From CAZNHL01 sp964572965 (lineage in GTDB: Bacteria > Bacteroidota > Bacteroidia > Cytophagales > UBA9547): a stretch of 39,730 nucleotides of DNA. A model generated the notes under the pieces. That model did no database searches and was not told the DNA's origin. It was given only the letters and a program-made list of their open reading frames with translations. Below, in pieces: positions 7,528-16,382 of this stretch (the stretch's first letter is position 1; every line of letters begins with the position of its first letter). Location of the stretch: assembly GCA_964572965.1 (NCBI GenBank), contig CAZNHL010000041.1:1-39730 (forward strand). Reading direction: 5' to 3'. The translations under genes and the position numbers were made by a program.

Positions 7528-9735
7528 ATGTATTTTCGTTTGCTGTTAATAGCAGTCTTTTTATTTACTTTCTGCCAGAATGTTTTTGCACAAAAAACAG
7601 GATATTCACTGCAAATTAAGAAAGCACTTTATACCCTTACCATTGATGGTATACCTGATGAACCGGATTGGCAGCAGGCGCAGGTAGCAGATCATTTTTA
7701 CCAGAACTTTCCTTACGATACAGGTTTTGCAAAGGCGAAGACTGAAGCAAGGGTCACCTATGATGACAAGTATATTTATGTTTCTGCTGTTTGCTACAAT
7801 GCTCCGGAAAAACCTTTGGCCTATACAAGAAAACGAGATTTTGATATCAATTCCAATGACTGTTTTGTAGTAACGATCGACCCGTTCAGCGACAAAACAA
7901 ATGGTTTTTTGTTTGCACTTACACCCCTTGGCGTTCAAAGAGAAGGTTTGATTTCTGAAGGCGGTACTTTTGGAAGCGGAGCAACCGCTGAGTGGGACAA
8001 TAAATGGATTTCCAAAGTATACCGTGGTGAAGGTTACTGGTCTCTTGAAATGGCTATTCCGTTTAACACTTTACGTTTTAAACCTGATTTTACCAATTGG
8101 GGTATCAACTTTGCAAGGCATAATATTACAACCAATGAAAGGTCGACCTGGAGTCCTGTGCCAAGGATGTTTTCAGTTACTAATATTGCTGATGAAGGCT
8201 TTATGAAATTTGATACTACGCTGACAGCCAGGAGATGGCGAGCAAGTTTTATGCCTTATGCCATCGGTGGTGTTGCCAGAGATTATGAAGCCGGAAAAAA
8301 TGCCAATTTTACCGGTAATACGGGCTTTGATGCTAAAGCGGCAGTTACTCCTTCGTTGAACATAGACCTTACTGTAAATCCGGATTTCGCACAGGTAGAT
8401 GCAGATCAACAGGTAACCAACCTGAGCCGTTTTGCACTTGCTTTTCCTGAAAGAAGGACGTTTTTTATTGAAAACAGCGATTTGTTTGCAAGAGTAGGTT
8501 TTTCGAGGATCCGCCCGTTTTTTTCAAGAACTATCGGACTGGCTTATAATCCTAACAGCAGGCTTTATGAACCTGTGCCAATTTTAGGAGGGGTGAGACT
8601 AAGCGGTAAACTCAATGATAAGTGGAGGATAGGTTTGATGGATGTGCAAACAGCAGCTATGGGTAATATGAAGCTCGATGCTCAGAATTATACAGTGGCC
8701 GCCATCCAGCGTAGAGTGTTTTCAAGGTCTAATATTACAGCCTTGTTCGTAAATCGTGCCCGCACATGGGGTTACTCGTCCGAAGAGCAGCCGGATCCTG
8801 ATAAACAGTACAATAGTGTAGCCGGTTTGGAATACTATTTTGCGTCTAAAACAAATAAGATCACCGGTAAGGTTTTCTGGTTACAGTCTTTTGCACCCAA
8901 AAATAAAAGCGATCAGATAGCCAATGCCTCCTGGGTGTCATATAATGGGCGGAAGCTGAACCTTTACTGGAACCATGAATATGTAGGAGAAAACTTTACT
9001 GCTGATGTCGGTTATGTTCCCCGTAAATCTTACTGGAGGATAGAGCAACAGGCACTATACTATTTTTATCCAAAAAAATCTAAGGTAGTAAATCATGGTT
9101 TTCAGATATATAATGACAATTATTATGACCTGAGTTTTATGCAGATTGACAGGCTCATACAGCCGGGTTATAACATTAATTTTAATAATACGAGTTATCT
9201 GAATTTCAGATTCAATAACACTTATACTTATCTGAGAGCAGAGTTCGATCCTACAAATTCAGGCGGAGCCAAATTGCCGGATTCTACCGGATATTATTAT
9301 AATTCAGGACTCGTGCAATATCAGTCAAACTGGCGTAAACCGCTGTACTTTTATCTGGCAGCAGAATACGGAGAATACTATATAGGCACTAAAACAACAG
9401 TGAATGGAAATATAAATGTACGTACTGGAAGTTGGGGTGTATTCTCTACAGGTTATACTGTTAACGACATCCTGATGCCTGGTCCTTACAAGAGTACAAC
9501 TTTATATTTGTTGAGCCTCCGTACCGATCTCTCTTTCAGTAATAGCCTGTTTTTTACTACTTTCCTTCAATACAACGACCAGATAAATAATTTCAATATT
9601 TACTCCCGTTTCCAATGGCGTTTCCGGCCGATGTCAGATATATTTCTGGTTTATACTGACAATTATCTGACAACCAATTTTTCAGAAAGAAACAGAGCAA
9701 TACAGCTGAAATTTGTGTACTGGCTTAATTTATAA
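7528..9735 (+). CDS. DUF5916 outer-membrane protein with CBM9-like domain
   Basis: 735 residues with a signal peptide (LLLIAVFLFTFCQNVFAQ). Residues about 30-220 form a CBM9-like domain (IDGIPDEPDWQQAQ ... TYDDKYIYVSAVCYN ... WSLEMAIPF), a fold related to carbohydrate-binding family 9. The rest is the DUF5916 region with many alternating aromatic/polar strands (FRFNNTYTYL, YFYLAAEYGEYY), ending in a strand with aromatic residues (KFVYWLNL), as expected for an outer-membrane beta barrel. Length and order are typical for the family in Bacteroidota. Function is not established; uptake or surface binding of a polymer is inferred only. It has its own candidate promoter and is convergent with kmo, 18 bp apart with no clear terminator between them. 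Confidence 0.88.
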   Translation: MYFRLLLIAVFLFTFCQNVFAQKTGYSLQIKKALYTLTIDGIPDEPDWQQAQVADHFYQNFPYDTGFAKAKTEARVTYDDKYIYVSAVCYNAPEKPLAYTRKRDFDINSNDCFVVTIDPFSDKTNGFLFALTPLGVQREGLISEGGTFGSGATAEWDNKWISKVYRGEGYWSLEMAIPFNTLRFKPDFTNWGINFARHNITTNERSTWSPVPRMFSVTNIADEGFMKFDTTLTARRWRASFMPYAIGGVARDYEAGKNANFTGNTGFDAKAAVTPSLNIDLTVNPDFAQVDADQQVTNLSRFALAFPERRTFFIENSDLFARVGFSRIRPFFSRTIGLAYNPNSRLYEPVPILGGVRLSGKLNDKWRIGLMDVQTAAMGNMKLDAQNYTVAAIQRRVFSRSNITALFVNRARTWGYSSEEQPDPDKQYNSVAGLEYYFASKTNKITGKVFWLQSFAPKNKSDQIANASWVSYNGRKLNLYWNHEYVGENFTADVGYVPRKSYWRIEQQALYYFYPKKSKVVNHGFQIYNDNYYDLSFMQIDRLIQPGYNINFNNTSYLNFRFNNTYTYLRAEFDPTNSGGAKLPDSTGYYYNSGLVQYQSNWRKPLYFYLAAEYGEYYIGTKTTVNGNINVRTGSWGVFSTGYTVNDILMPGPYKSTTLYLLSLRTDLSFSNSLFFTTFLQYNDQINNFNIYSRFQWRFRPMSDIFLVYTDNYLTTNFSERNRAIQLKFVYWLNL

Positions 9736-9753
9736 ACCCAAACCAGTACAGCA

Positions 9754-11097
9754 CTATTGTATTGTAGTAATGAACTCTTCAAAATTCATCTCCTGCCAAT
9801 TGTTTTCAATACCTTCAATTTCCATTATTCTGCGCATTACCTCGTCCTGCTTTTTACCGGCTTCCAGTGCAGCATAATAAGAAAGATCACTACTGAAAGT
9901 AACCCTTGTATAGAGAGGTATCCACTTGTCAGGGTAAAGCTGATGCAGGTGTGCTTCTATTTTTTTGCGAAGCAGGAAGCGTTCGTCAGCTACCAGGTCA
10001 CGCATTTCGATGAAGTTCTGCAAGGCAAGTTCTGCAATGGCGTCTGTATTGGGTTTACGCGAACGTTGGTATTCTTCAAGAATAGTCGTCCAGTCGTCGC
10101 CGTGATCGTCAATGATCTGGCTCAATATGCGTACATCTTCAAAACCGGCATTCATACCTTGTCCATAAAAAGGGGTAATGGTATGTGCCGCATCACCAAT
10201 AAGGGCTATTTTGTCTTCATGCACCCAAGGGAAACAACTGATTGTTACGAGTGTTGAGGTTGGATTTTTGAAAAACTGCTTTGTCAGATTAGGCATTAAT
10301 GCCAGCGTATCAGGAAATGTTTTTCCGAAGAAAGCCTGCACGTCTTCCGGAGTTTTCAATGCTTCAAAAGACGCTTCTCCTTTATAGGGAAGGAATAATG
10401 TACAGGTAAAAGAATTGTCCGGATTGGGAAGTGCAATCAACATAAACTGACCGCGTGGCCATATGTGAAGCGCATTTTTTTCAAGCCGGCATTCTCCGTT
10501 TTCTGCAGCCGGTATTGTTAATTCTTTGTAGCCATGATCGAGGTAAAACTGAGCATAATTGTATCGCTCTGTTTTCTGCATGGAGTTGCGTACAGAAGAA
10601 AAAGCGCCATCGGCACCAATCACCAAATCTGCTTTATTGTTGAGACGTTTGCCTGTAATTGTATCCTCAAAATGTGTTACACCATTGTTCAAATCTACAT
10701 CCCAGCATTTCTGGCTAAAATTCAGAGTGATGTTTTCGTATTGTTCAGTGCAGTCCAACAGGTATTCGTTGAATTTACCACGGCTTACAGAATAGATTGA
10801 CTGGCCTTCGGTGCCATAAGGTTGGAAGTTGATTTTGCCGTTTTCCTGATGGATCATGCGTCCATGCATAGGAATCGCCAGTTTCTTCAATTCTTCTGCA
10901 AGACCGATTTCTTCCAGTGCCTTCCAACCCCTGTCGCTCAGTGCCATATTAATAGAACGGCCTACATCCACATTGGCCAGACGTAAATCCGGACGTCTTT
11001 CAAATACATTGATCTGATGGCCTTTTTTAGCAAGATAAATGGAAAGCAAAGAACCTACCAGCCCACCTCCCAATATCGATATATTCTTTTTAAGCAT
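9754..11097 (-). CDS. kmo: Kynurenine 3-monooxygenase
   Basis: 447 residues, the usual length for this FAD-dependent aromatic hydroxylase. The N-terminal Rossmann motif is ISILGGGLVGSLLSIYLAKK, followed by an acidic/Arg segment (VFERRPDLR) and the family-typical GRSINMALSDRGWKAL. The second FAD motif (LIGDAAHTITPFYGQGMNAG) is near residue 310. The enzyme uses NADPH and O2 to convert L-kynurenine to 3-hydroxykynurenine. It follows the kynureninase gene on the same strand after 123 bp, so the pair supplies two consecutive steps toward 3-hydroxyanthranilate, a precursor of quinolinate and NAD or of further catabolism. Tryptophan dioxygenase and 3-hydroxyanthranilate dioxygenase are not in the window. 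The C-terminal part may carry the membrane-association segment known for KMO, but I see no obvious helix. Confidence 0.96.
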   Translation of the reverse strand: MLKKNISILGGGLVGSLLSIYLAKKGHQINVFERRPDLRLANVDVGRSINMALSDRGWKALEEIGLAEELKKLAIPMHGRMIHQENGKINFQPYGTEGQSIYSVSRGKFNEYLLDCTEQYENITLNFSQKCWDVDLNNGVTHFEDTITGKRLNNKADLVIGADGAFSSVRNSMQKTERYNYAQFYLDHGYKELTIPAAENGECRLEKNALHIWPRGQFMLIALPNPDNSFTCTLFLPYKGEASFEALKTPEDVQAFFGKTFPDTLALMPNLTKQFFKNPTSTLVTISCFPWVHEDKIALIGDAAHTITPFYGQGMNAGFEDVRILSQIIDDHGDDWTTILEEYQRSRKPNTDAIAELALQNFIEMRDLVADERFLLRKKIEAHLHQLYPDKWIPLYTRVTFSSDLSYYAALEAGKKQDEVMRRIMEIEGIENNWQEMNFEEFITTIQ

Positions 11098-11124
11098 CTT
11101 TTTTATGAGAAATTCTGACTGGAG

Positions 11125-11225
11125 ATGCTAGATCTTAGACGGTAGAGTTATCAGACCTATCCCTAATTTTTCAATCTTAAAATCTTCCAATCAATTTTAA
11201 CAACTAAACTCTGACAACAATCAAC
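11125..11225 (-). repeat. Degenerate 3'-end repeat element between kynU and kmo
   Basis: The kynU-kmo spacer is almost entirely short-period sequence. ATGCTAG, ATCTTAG and ACGGTAG run head to tail at 11125-11145. AATCTTAA, AATCTTCC and AATCAATT show a period of 8 at 11173-11196. On the kynU coding strand, TAGTTGA, TTGTTGT, CAGAGTT and TAGTTGT span the stop codon region. The core TCAGAGTTTAG (complement of 11204-11214) recurs with small changes after the stop codons at 28801 and 33617. Confidence 0.65.
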
Positions 11226-12498
11226 TATTTTTTACAAGTTCTTTAAAAATCTCCACAAATCTATAAACCTCTTTGAAGGTGTTATATAGTGGCACAGGCG
11301 CTAGTCTTATTACATCAGGTTCGCGCCAGTCTGCAATAACTCCCGCTTTTTCCAGTCCTTCAAAAACCCGTCTTCCGTCTTTTTTCATTAATAAGGAAAG
11401 CTGACAACCGCGTTCGGAAGGATTTGCCGGAGTAATGAGCTCAACGCTATTTTCATCCAGTAAACCGTTTTCTTTCAAAAGAAATTCCAGATATGCGGTC
11501 AGTTTCCGGCTTTTCTCAATCAAGGCAACCATTCCTGCTTTTTCAAACAACTCAAGAGAAGCTTTATGTGCAGCCATTGATAAAACGGGTGCATTGCTCA
11601 ATTGCCATGCGTCAGCTGTTGGAATAGCTACAAAGCCTTTTTCCATTCTGAAACGCGTTGCTTCGTTGTGTCCCCACCAGCCTGCAAAACGGGGAAGACT
11701 GATATCTGTCGAAAAATTTTCATGGATATAGATACCTGAAACACCACCCGGACCGGAGTTTAAATATTTGTAAGAACACCAGGTCGCGAAATCAACCTGC
11801 CAGTTATGCAGCTGCAGTTCTATATTACCTATGGCATGTGCCAGGTCAAAACCTGCATAAGCACCGGCTTTATGTGCAGCTGCCGTAATGGTCTGCATGT
11901 CAAAAACCTGTCCGGTATAGAAATTAACGCCTCCCATCATCACCAGCGCAAGGCTGTCGCCAAGCTCTTCTATCTTTTGGACAATGTCTTCGGTTCTGAC
12001 AATATGTTCTCCCTTGCGGGGCGCTACCTCAATGATAGTTTTGTCGGGAATAAGCCCATGGTGTATTGCCTGACTTTCCAATGCGTAATGATCGGAAGAA
12101 AAGGCACCGGCCTCAGTCAGTATTTTATAACGCTGCTGAGTTGGGCGGTAGAATGTTGCCATCAGCAAATGCAGGTTCACAGTGAGCGCATTCATAGCCA
12201 CTACTTCGTGTTCCAGTGCTCCTGCTATATGGGCAAGCGGCGCTGCTAATGGTTTATGATAATGCAGCCACGGATTTTTAGCTCTGAAATGTCCTTCTAC
12301 CCCTAGTTCTGCCCAATCCTTCAATTCTTGTTCAACAAAACTTCTGACAGCTTTAGGTTGCAGGCCCAGAGAGTTTCCGCAGAAATAAATGCATTCAGTA
12401 CCATTGATGTGTGGAATATGGAATTCAGTTCTGAAGTGCCTCAGCTTGTCATCAGTATCGAGCTCAAGCGCATGGGCAAGGGTATTTTCGAAGGTCAT
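11221..12498 (-). CDS. kynU: Kynureninase
   Basis: 425 residues, standard for this PLP enzyme. It has the N-terminal substrate region YFCGNSLGLQP, a conserved GHF segment, the PLP-contacting FDLAHAIGN (Asp218) and the Schiff-base lysine K244 in SYKYLNSGPGG, all as in bacterial and human kynureninases. It cleaves kynurenine to anthranilate or 3-hydroxykynurenine to 3-hydroxyanthranilate, each with alanine. The kmo gene directly downstream argues for 3-hydroxykynurenine as the relevant substrate. The start is the ATG at 12498. The last codons (Asn-Ser-stop) overlap the degenerate repeat element that fills the spacer, so the repeat runs into the coding end. Confidence 0.96.
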   Translation of the reverse strand: MTFENTLAHALELDTDDKLRHFRTEFHIPHINGTECIYFCGNSLGLQPKAVRSFVEQELKDWAELGVEGHFRAKNPWLHYHKPLAAPLAHIAGALEHEVVAMNALTVNLHLLMATFYRPTQQRYKILTEAGAFSSDHYALESQAIHHGLIPDKTIIEVAPRKGEHIVRTEDIVQKIEELGDSLALVMMGGVNFYTGQVFDMQTITAAAHKAGAYAGFDLAHAIGNIELQLHNWQVDFATWCSYKYLNSGPGGVSGIYIHENFSTDISLPRFAGWWGHNEATRFRMEKGFVAIPTADAWQLSNAPVLSMAAHKASLELFEKAGMVALIEKSRKLTAYLEFLLKENGLLDENSVELITPANPSERGCQLSLLMKKDGRRVFEGLEKAGVIADWREPDVIRLAPVPLYNTFKEVYRFVEIFKELVKNS

Positions 12499-12618
12499 TT
12501 ATATGGACTAATTTTGAGCAAATGTGGATAACTTTGTATAACAGTCAAATAAGTAATTGTTTGATAATGAGTATTTTGTGTGTATTTTTTTGCAATTACT
12601 TTTGTTCAGTCAAATAAA

Positions 12619-12807
12619 CTATGCCCAGATTGGAATATATTTAACGAATTTTCTGGACTTATTTTCAGGATCTTCTTCCTTTATTAATTGAGCCTCACTA
12701 GTGTCTTTAATAATGCGGGAAACCATTGAAGCATTTTCATCAGCAATGTTAGACCTTTCTCTCAAGCTTTAATTAGTCATTTTATTAAAAGCTTTGGTAC
12801 CGGCAAT
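12619..12807 (-). pseudogene. C-terminal remnant of an AlbA_2/RecG-like DNA-binding protein
   Basis: The 470 bp between kynU and the DUF4834 gene holds a decayed gene end on the minus strand. It reads AFNKMTN, then a TAA, then SLRERSNIADENASMVSRII, then KDTSEAQLIKEEDPENKSRK and FVKYIPIWA, then stop. The Bacteroidota family of putative DNA-binding/ATP-binding proteins with an AlbA_2 domain and a RecG-like C-terminal winged helix ends in just this way (MTNxSLRERF ... DPxNKSRKxxKYIPxWA). The internal TAA and the lack of any upstream part show it is a remnant. The family is often mobile or defence-linked, so it may mark a lost accessory gene. Identification is from memory of the family. Confidence 0.55.
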
Positions 12808-12897
12808 TTATGGAATTTATGTGAGTAAAGGTGCCAAAGATGCCGGAGGTTGATAAATATCATTTTTGGCTTTTAAACTAATTTTATGTGCTGCAAC

Positions 12898-12929
12898 TTT
12901 GTCATGTTGTGAATTCGGCACTAAACTTG
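12898..12929 (+). promoter_or_regulatory. Candidate promoter for the DUF4834 gene
   Basis: TTTG (12898-12901), a 20-base spacer and TAAACTTG (12922-12929) resemble the Bacteroidota consensus TTTG / TAnnTTTG with the same T-to-C change seen upstream of 7528. Transcription would begin about 35 bases before the GTG at 12970. Confidence 0.5.
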
Positions 12930-12969
12930 CTGAGTTGTTGTTACAGTCAAATCTAAACAATTCAATAGC

Positions 12970-13221
12970 GTGAGGAGTCTATTAATATTCTTAGCGATCT
13001 CTTATATTATATACCGTTTGAGCCGCTATATGGCAAAGAGGTATTTTATGTCTTATATGGGAAAAATGAACCAGCAGATGTACGAACAGGCTCAGCGTCA
13101 GCAACGTCATCAGCAAGGTCGCCGCGAAGGGCAGATTAATGTTGACTATATCCCTGAAAGTGCAAAAGGAAACAAGAAGGATAAGGGCGGTGACTATGTT
13201 GACTATGAAGTAGTAAAGTGA
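12970..13221 (+). CDS. DUF4834-like small membrane protein
   Basis: 83 residues beginning with GTG at 12970. One hydrophobic N-terminal segment (LLIFLAISYIIYRLSRYMA) is followed by a highly charged, Gln/Arg-rich region (YEQAQRQQRHQQGRREG) and a tail NVDYIPESAKGNKKDKGGDY. The layout matches the DUF4834 family of Bacteroidota: a single helix anchor with a cytoplasmic tail carrying a VDYIP-type motif. Function is unknown. It lies 95 bp upstream of the MFS gene on the same strand, so the two could share a transcript. The start is supported by a candidate promoter at suitable distance, but GTG use makes it less certain than its neighbours. Confidence 0.75.
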   Translation: MRSLLIFLAISYIIYRLSRYMAKRYFMSYMGKMNQQMYEQAQRQQRHQQGRREGQINVDYIPESAKGNKKDKGGDYVDYEVVK

Positions 13222-13316
13222 TACCGCAAAAGCAGTATTCTTATTTAACTTCTCTATTTTTTGCTTTTTAATTCGTGATAAAGAAATACCTTCGCTGAAT
13301 AGATTTCTTTATTATT

Positions 13317-14546
13317 ATGTCTGAAAAAAAGGCTGCTGCAAACAACACGCTTCTTACAATATTCATAACAGCGCTGATTGATTTATTGGGGATAGGCATT
13401 ATTATTCCCATTATCGGTCCACTTTTTTTTGATTCGGACTATATTTTTTCCCACTCTTCAAGTTATGCTTTCAGGACTCAGATGCTGGGTTTGCTTATAG
13501 CTTCTTTCTCTATCTTTCAGTTTTTCAGTGGGCCATTTCTGGGTTCTCTTTCGGATAAATACGGAAGGAAGAAAATCATTTTCGGAAGCTTATTCATGAC
13601 TTTAGCCGGTTATCTTGTTTTTGCTGCAGGTATCTGGTACCGTGAAGCAGTCTGGCTTTTTGTCGGCAGGGCAATGGCCGGTATGGCAGCCGGTAATTTG
13701 TCAGTAGTGTATTCTTCCATAGCAGATTTAAGTACACCCGAAACTAAAGCGAAGAACTTCGGTCTGGTGGGAGCCGCTTTTGGACTTGGTTTTATTATAG
13801 GTCCGGTTGTGGGTGGTATTCTTTCAGATAAAACGGTGGTTTCCTGGTTTAACCCATCAACACCTATATTATTCTCAGCATTACTGGTGCTTGTCAATAT
13901 TATGCTAGTGGCTTTTCGTTTCCCTGAAACAAATACCAATTTAAGGCATGATGCAAAAACAAGCCTGATGGGGGCATTTACAAATATCGGTAAGGTGTTT
14001 AATAGTGGAAATCTGCGGGTAATCTATCTGATTATTTTCCTGTATTTTTTTGGATTCAACATTTTTACTCAGTTTTTCCAGGTATTCCTTATTAAGAAAT
14101 TTCATTTCAGAGAAGCCAATATCGGCTATGTATTTGGTGCAGTTGGCATCTGTGGTGTGTTTACGCAGGGTTTTCTTGTACGCATATTGAGCAAAAAATT
14201 TAACCCAAAACAAGTATTAATGTATTCATTGCCGGGTTTGGCATTTGCTTATTTAGTTTATTTACTGCCTGAGCAACCATGGGCTATTTACCTATGTGTC
14301 CCGTTTTATGCCATCAGTCAGGGAACCTCTATGCCAAACCTGAATGCTATTGTTTCAAATGAGGCCCCGGTAGAACTACAGGGAGAAACCTTGGGTATGC
14401 AGCAGTCTGTACAGTCACTGGCACAAATTATTACCCCATTTATTGGAGCCTGGGTAGTTGCTAAAACATTCTATGCTCCAATGTGGATAGGTGCTGTCGT
14501 AACATTTATTGCCTGGCTGATTTTCTGGTATAGAGTGAAGAAATAA
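13317..14546 (+). CDS. MFS transporter, DHA1/TetA-like drug exporter family
   Basis: 409 residues with about 12 membrane helices. The first helix carries the TetA-like FITALIDLLGIGIIIPIIGP, and the loop 2-3 motif A is GSLSDKYGRKK, both signatures of the DHA1 drug:H+ antiporter family that includes tetracycline exporters. Motif C-like glycine-rich helix 5 (GFIIGPVVGGILSD) is also present, which is typical of exporters rather than importers. The substrate cannot be read from sequence, and chromosomal homologues of this type usually do not confer tetracycline resistance. The stop codon is followed at once by a heptamer array, with no other terminator visible before the assembly gap. Confidence 0.9.
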   Translation: MSEKKAAANNTLLTIFITALIDLLGIGIIIPIIGPLFFDSDYIFSHSSSYAFRTQMLGLLIASFSIFQFFSGPFLGSLSDKYGRKKIIFGSLFMTLAGYLVFAAGIWYREAVWLFVGRAMAGMAAGNLSVVYSSIADLSTPETKAKNFGLVGAAFGLGFIIGPVVGGILSDKTVVSWFNPSTPILFSALLVLVNIMLVAFRFPETNTNLRHDAKTSLMGAFTNIGKVFNSGNLRVIYLIIFLYFFGFNIFTQFFQVFLIKKFHFREANIGYVFGAVGICGVFTQGFLVRILSKKFNPKQVLMYSLPGLAFAYLVYLLPEQPWAIYLCVPFYAISQGTSMPNLNAIVSNEAPVELQGETLGMQQSVQSLAQIITPFIGAWVVAKTFYAPMWIGAVVTFIAWLIFWYRVKK

Positions 14547-14599
14547 TTGTGAATTGTGAATTGTGAATTGTGAATTGTGAATTGTGAATTGTGAATTGT
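14547..14599. repeat. Heptanucleotide tandem array (TTGTGAA)n
   Basis: About 7.5 perfect copies begin at the base after the MFS stop codon. Written in the phase used for the first array, the unit is TGAATTG, one base different from the TGAATAG found after the stop codon at 56, and in the same orientation relative to its gene. Unrelated AT-rich sequence (14600-14635) and then the N gap follow. Confidence 0.95.
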
Positions 14600-14635
14600 T
14601 TTGCGTTTAGAATACCTTAAAATAAAATAGTGTGC

Positions 14636-14645
14636 NNNNNNNNNN
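14636..14645. other. Assembly gap (10 N)
   Basis: Ten undetermined bases between two heptamer arrays. A fixed small N count usually marks a gap of unknown size, so arrays or a gene could be missing here. Confidence 0.98.
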
Positions 14646-14692
14646 ACTCACTACTCACTACTCACTACTCACTACTCACTACTCACTACTCT
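14646..14692. repeat. Heptanucleotide tandem array (ACTCACT)n
   Basis: About 6.7 perfect copies start right after the N gap. In rotated form the unit is ACTACTC, one base from the ACTATTC of the first array. On the minus strand it is TGAGTAG, so it faces the TGAATTG array across the gap. Confidence 0.95.
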
Positions 14693-14745
14693 TTTGCTTT
14701 CTCCTTATCTTTTCTGAACTTTAAGGAATTAAGGTTTTTGAATCC

Positions 14746-15792
14746 ATGCTCGAGCTCTCATCACGTAAACTGCAGCAGATAGCTGTACATAAAGTTGGTA
14801 ACCAGTTTCAGGAAGAAGGTTTCCATTTGTCTGAAACTCCTTTGTTGATTGACGATCTGGCTGTACAGGAATTATTACTGAAATATTTTCTGAATCCGTT
14901 TAAGTCTGTAAGCCAGCATTATCATTTTGATCAGGAAGAAGGCGTGGTAGACAATCCGATGGTTGCGATGATTGAGAAGATGTTTGAAGAACCTGACAGT
15001 TTTATGGAACAGTCAAAGTTTTTGGCAGAACATCTTTACAGCGTATCTATACACCCTAAAATTAACGGTGGCGAGTTTTATGTGACTTATCTGACCGATA
15101 TTTTACTTGACGACCAGATTGTGGATGCCATCGGATTGTTCAAATCTGAAACAAAGGAGACTTTCCTGAAAGTATTTCCAAGTTCTGATAGTTACGATAT
15201 CAATTACGATGAAGGTGTTAGTATTAATAAGCTGGACAAGGGTTGTCTTATTTTTAATGTTGAAAAAGAGAAAGGATACAGGGTTTGTACGGTAGATAAC
15301 CTGAACCGTCAGGAAGCTCTTTACTGGAAAGATGATTTTTTGAAGGTTAAACCACGGGAAGATAGTTTTTATCACACAGAGAATTACATTAAAATGTGTA
15401 AAGACTTTGTGGACGAGAAGTTGAAGACCGAGTTTGAAGTGAGTAAAATGGATGAGCTGAATCTGATGAACAGATCAGTAGATTACTTTAAGAAGAATGA
15501 CACGTTCGATCTAAATACTTTTTCCAAAGATGTGATCCAGCAACCGGAGATTATTGATGCTTTCCGCGATTACAAGCAACAGTATGCAGACGAGCGTCAG
15601 GTACAGGTTTATGATGAGTTTGATATTTCACAGCCGGCAGTAAAGCAGGGTAAGAAGGTATACAAAAGTATTATTAAGCTGGATAAGAACTTTCACATCT
15701 ATGTGCACGGCAACCGCGACTGGATTGAGAGAGGCAAAGATGAAGCTACTGGACTGAATTACTATAAATGTTTTTATAAAGAAGAGAGTTAA
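14746..15792 (+). CDS. Nucleoid-associated protein (NdpA/YejK family)
   Basis: 348 residues, matching the 37-kDa nucleoid-associated protein family (PF04245) in length and start. The N-terminal LQQIAVHKVGNQFQEEGFHL and the following SETPLLIDD are typical. The middle contains a typical LDDQIVDAIGLFKSE and KGCLIFN, and the C-terminus the HIYVHGNRDWIERG segment. The E. coli homologue YejK is found with the nucleoid; its biochemical role is poorly defined, and Bacteroidota versions are usually annotated only by family. The next gene starts 10 bp after its stop, so they form a likely operon. The start ATG follows 54 bp after the heptamer array. Confidence 0.9.
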   Translation: MLELSSRKLQQIAVHKVGNQFQEEGFHLSETPLLIDDLAVQELLLKYFLNPFKSVSQHYHFDQEEGVVDNPMVAMIEKMFEEPDSFMEQSKFLAEHLYSVSIHPKINGGEFYVTYLTDILLDDQIVDAIGLFKSETKETFLKVFPSSDSYDINYDEGVSINKLDKGCLIFNVEKEKGYRVCTVDNLNRQEALYWKDDFLKVKPREDSFYHTENYIKMCKDFVDEKLKTEFEVSKMDELNLMNRSVDYFKKNDTFDLNTFSKDVIQQPEIIDAFRDYKQQYADERQVQVYDEFDISQPAVKQGKKVYKSIIKLDKNFHIYVHGNRDWIERGKDEATGLNYYKCFYKEES

Positions 15793-15801
15793 TTTTTAGC
15801 A

Positions 15802-16335
15802 ATGGAAAGCAATAATGAAATCCTTGATGCAAATATCGAGGAGCGATTTTATGATATTGGAGATCAATATCTGATTAGTACAGGCAAGTTTATTTTGCTA
15901 AGTATTGTAACTTTTGGTTTATATGACCTTTGGTGGACATACAAGGCCTGGTGTTTTTATAAAGAAAGAGAAAAAAGCGATATCATGCCTGAGGCAAGGG
16001 CAATATTTGGTATTTTCTTTCTGGTGTCACTATTTGATAGAATTCTGGCGTCTGCAAAAGACAAAGGTTATAATGAGAGTTATTCTTCTATTGGCCTATT
16101 TATTGCTTTCCTTATCACTAATGGGCTATCAAGGTTACCTTACTTCTGGATTATTTCAGTATTAGGTGTCTTATTTTTAATTCCGCCATTTAAAGCATTT
16201 AATTATGCCCGAGCAAAAGCTACTGATTGTAAAGTAATATATCAGGATACTTTTAGCGGAAGACAAATTGCTCTTCTGGTAATTGGGGCCATACTCTGGG
16301 TACTGATAGCAGCGTCAGTAGTAATTGAACTGTAA
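15802..16335 (+). CDS. Multi-pass membrane protein, DUF4234-like
   Basis: 177 residues with about four hydrophobic segments (FILLSIVTFGLYDLWWTYKA, AIFGIFFLVSLFDRIL, PYFWIISVLGVLFLIPP, IALLVIGAILWVLIAASVVI). The first helix with TFGLYDLWW followed by a charged FYKEREK loop resembles the DUF4234 type of small bacterial membrane proteins. I cannot assign a function. It begins 10 bp after the nucleoid-associated gene and ends at a strong bidirectional terminator, so it closes that short operon. Confidence 0.75.
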   Translation: MESNNEILDANIEERFYDIGDQYLISTGKFILLSIVTFGLYDLWWTYKAWCFYKEREKSDIMPEARAIFGIFFLVSLFDRILASAKDKGYNESYSSIGLFIAFLITNGLSRLPYFWIISVLGVLFLIPPFKAFNYARAKATDCKVIYQDTFSGRQIALLVIGAILWVLIAASVVIEL

Positions 16336-16337
16336 TA

Positions 16338-16377
16338 AAAAAGCCTTCGCAAAACAGGCATATTGCGAAGGCTTTTT
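16338..16377. terminator. Bidirectional intrinsic terminator
   Basis: AAAAAGCCTTCGCAA (16338-16352) and TTGCGAAGGCTTTTT (16363-16377) form a perfect 15-pair stem with a 10-base loop. The stem has A/T runs at both ends and sits exactly between two convergent genes, so it can stop transcription from both sides. Confidence 0.93.
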
Positions 16378-16382
16378 ATAAT

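Noticed and set aside
10534..10800. Several frames antisense to kmo (also at 9757-10257 and 10178-10387)
   Set aside because: kmo is fully supported by motifs and length; these are shadows in other frames without recognisable domains.
12772..12843. Short plus-strand reading LVPAIYGIYVSKGAKDAGG
   Set aside because: It has no start and overlaps the opposite-strand remnant; too short to separate from chance.
13317..14546. Acquired tetracycline resistance gene
   Set aside because: The protein is TetA-like only at family level; base usage matches the neighbours and no transfer genes or insertion sequences flank it.
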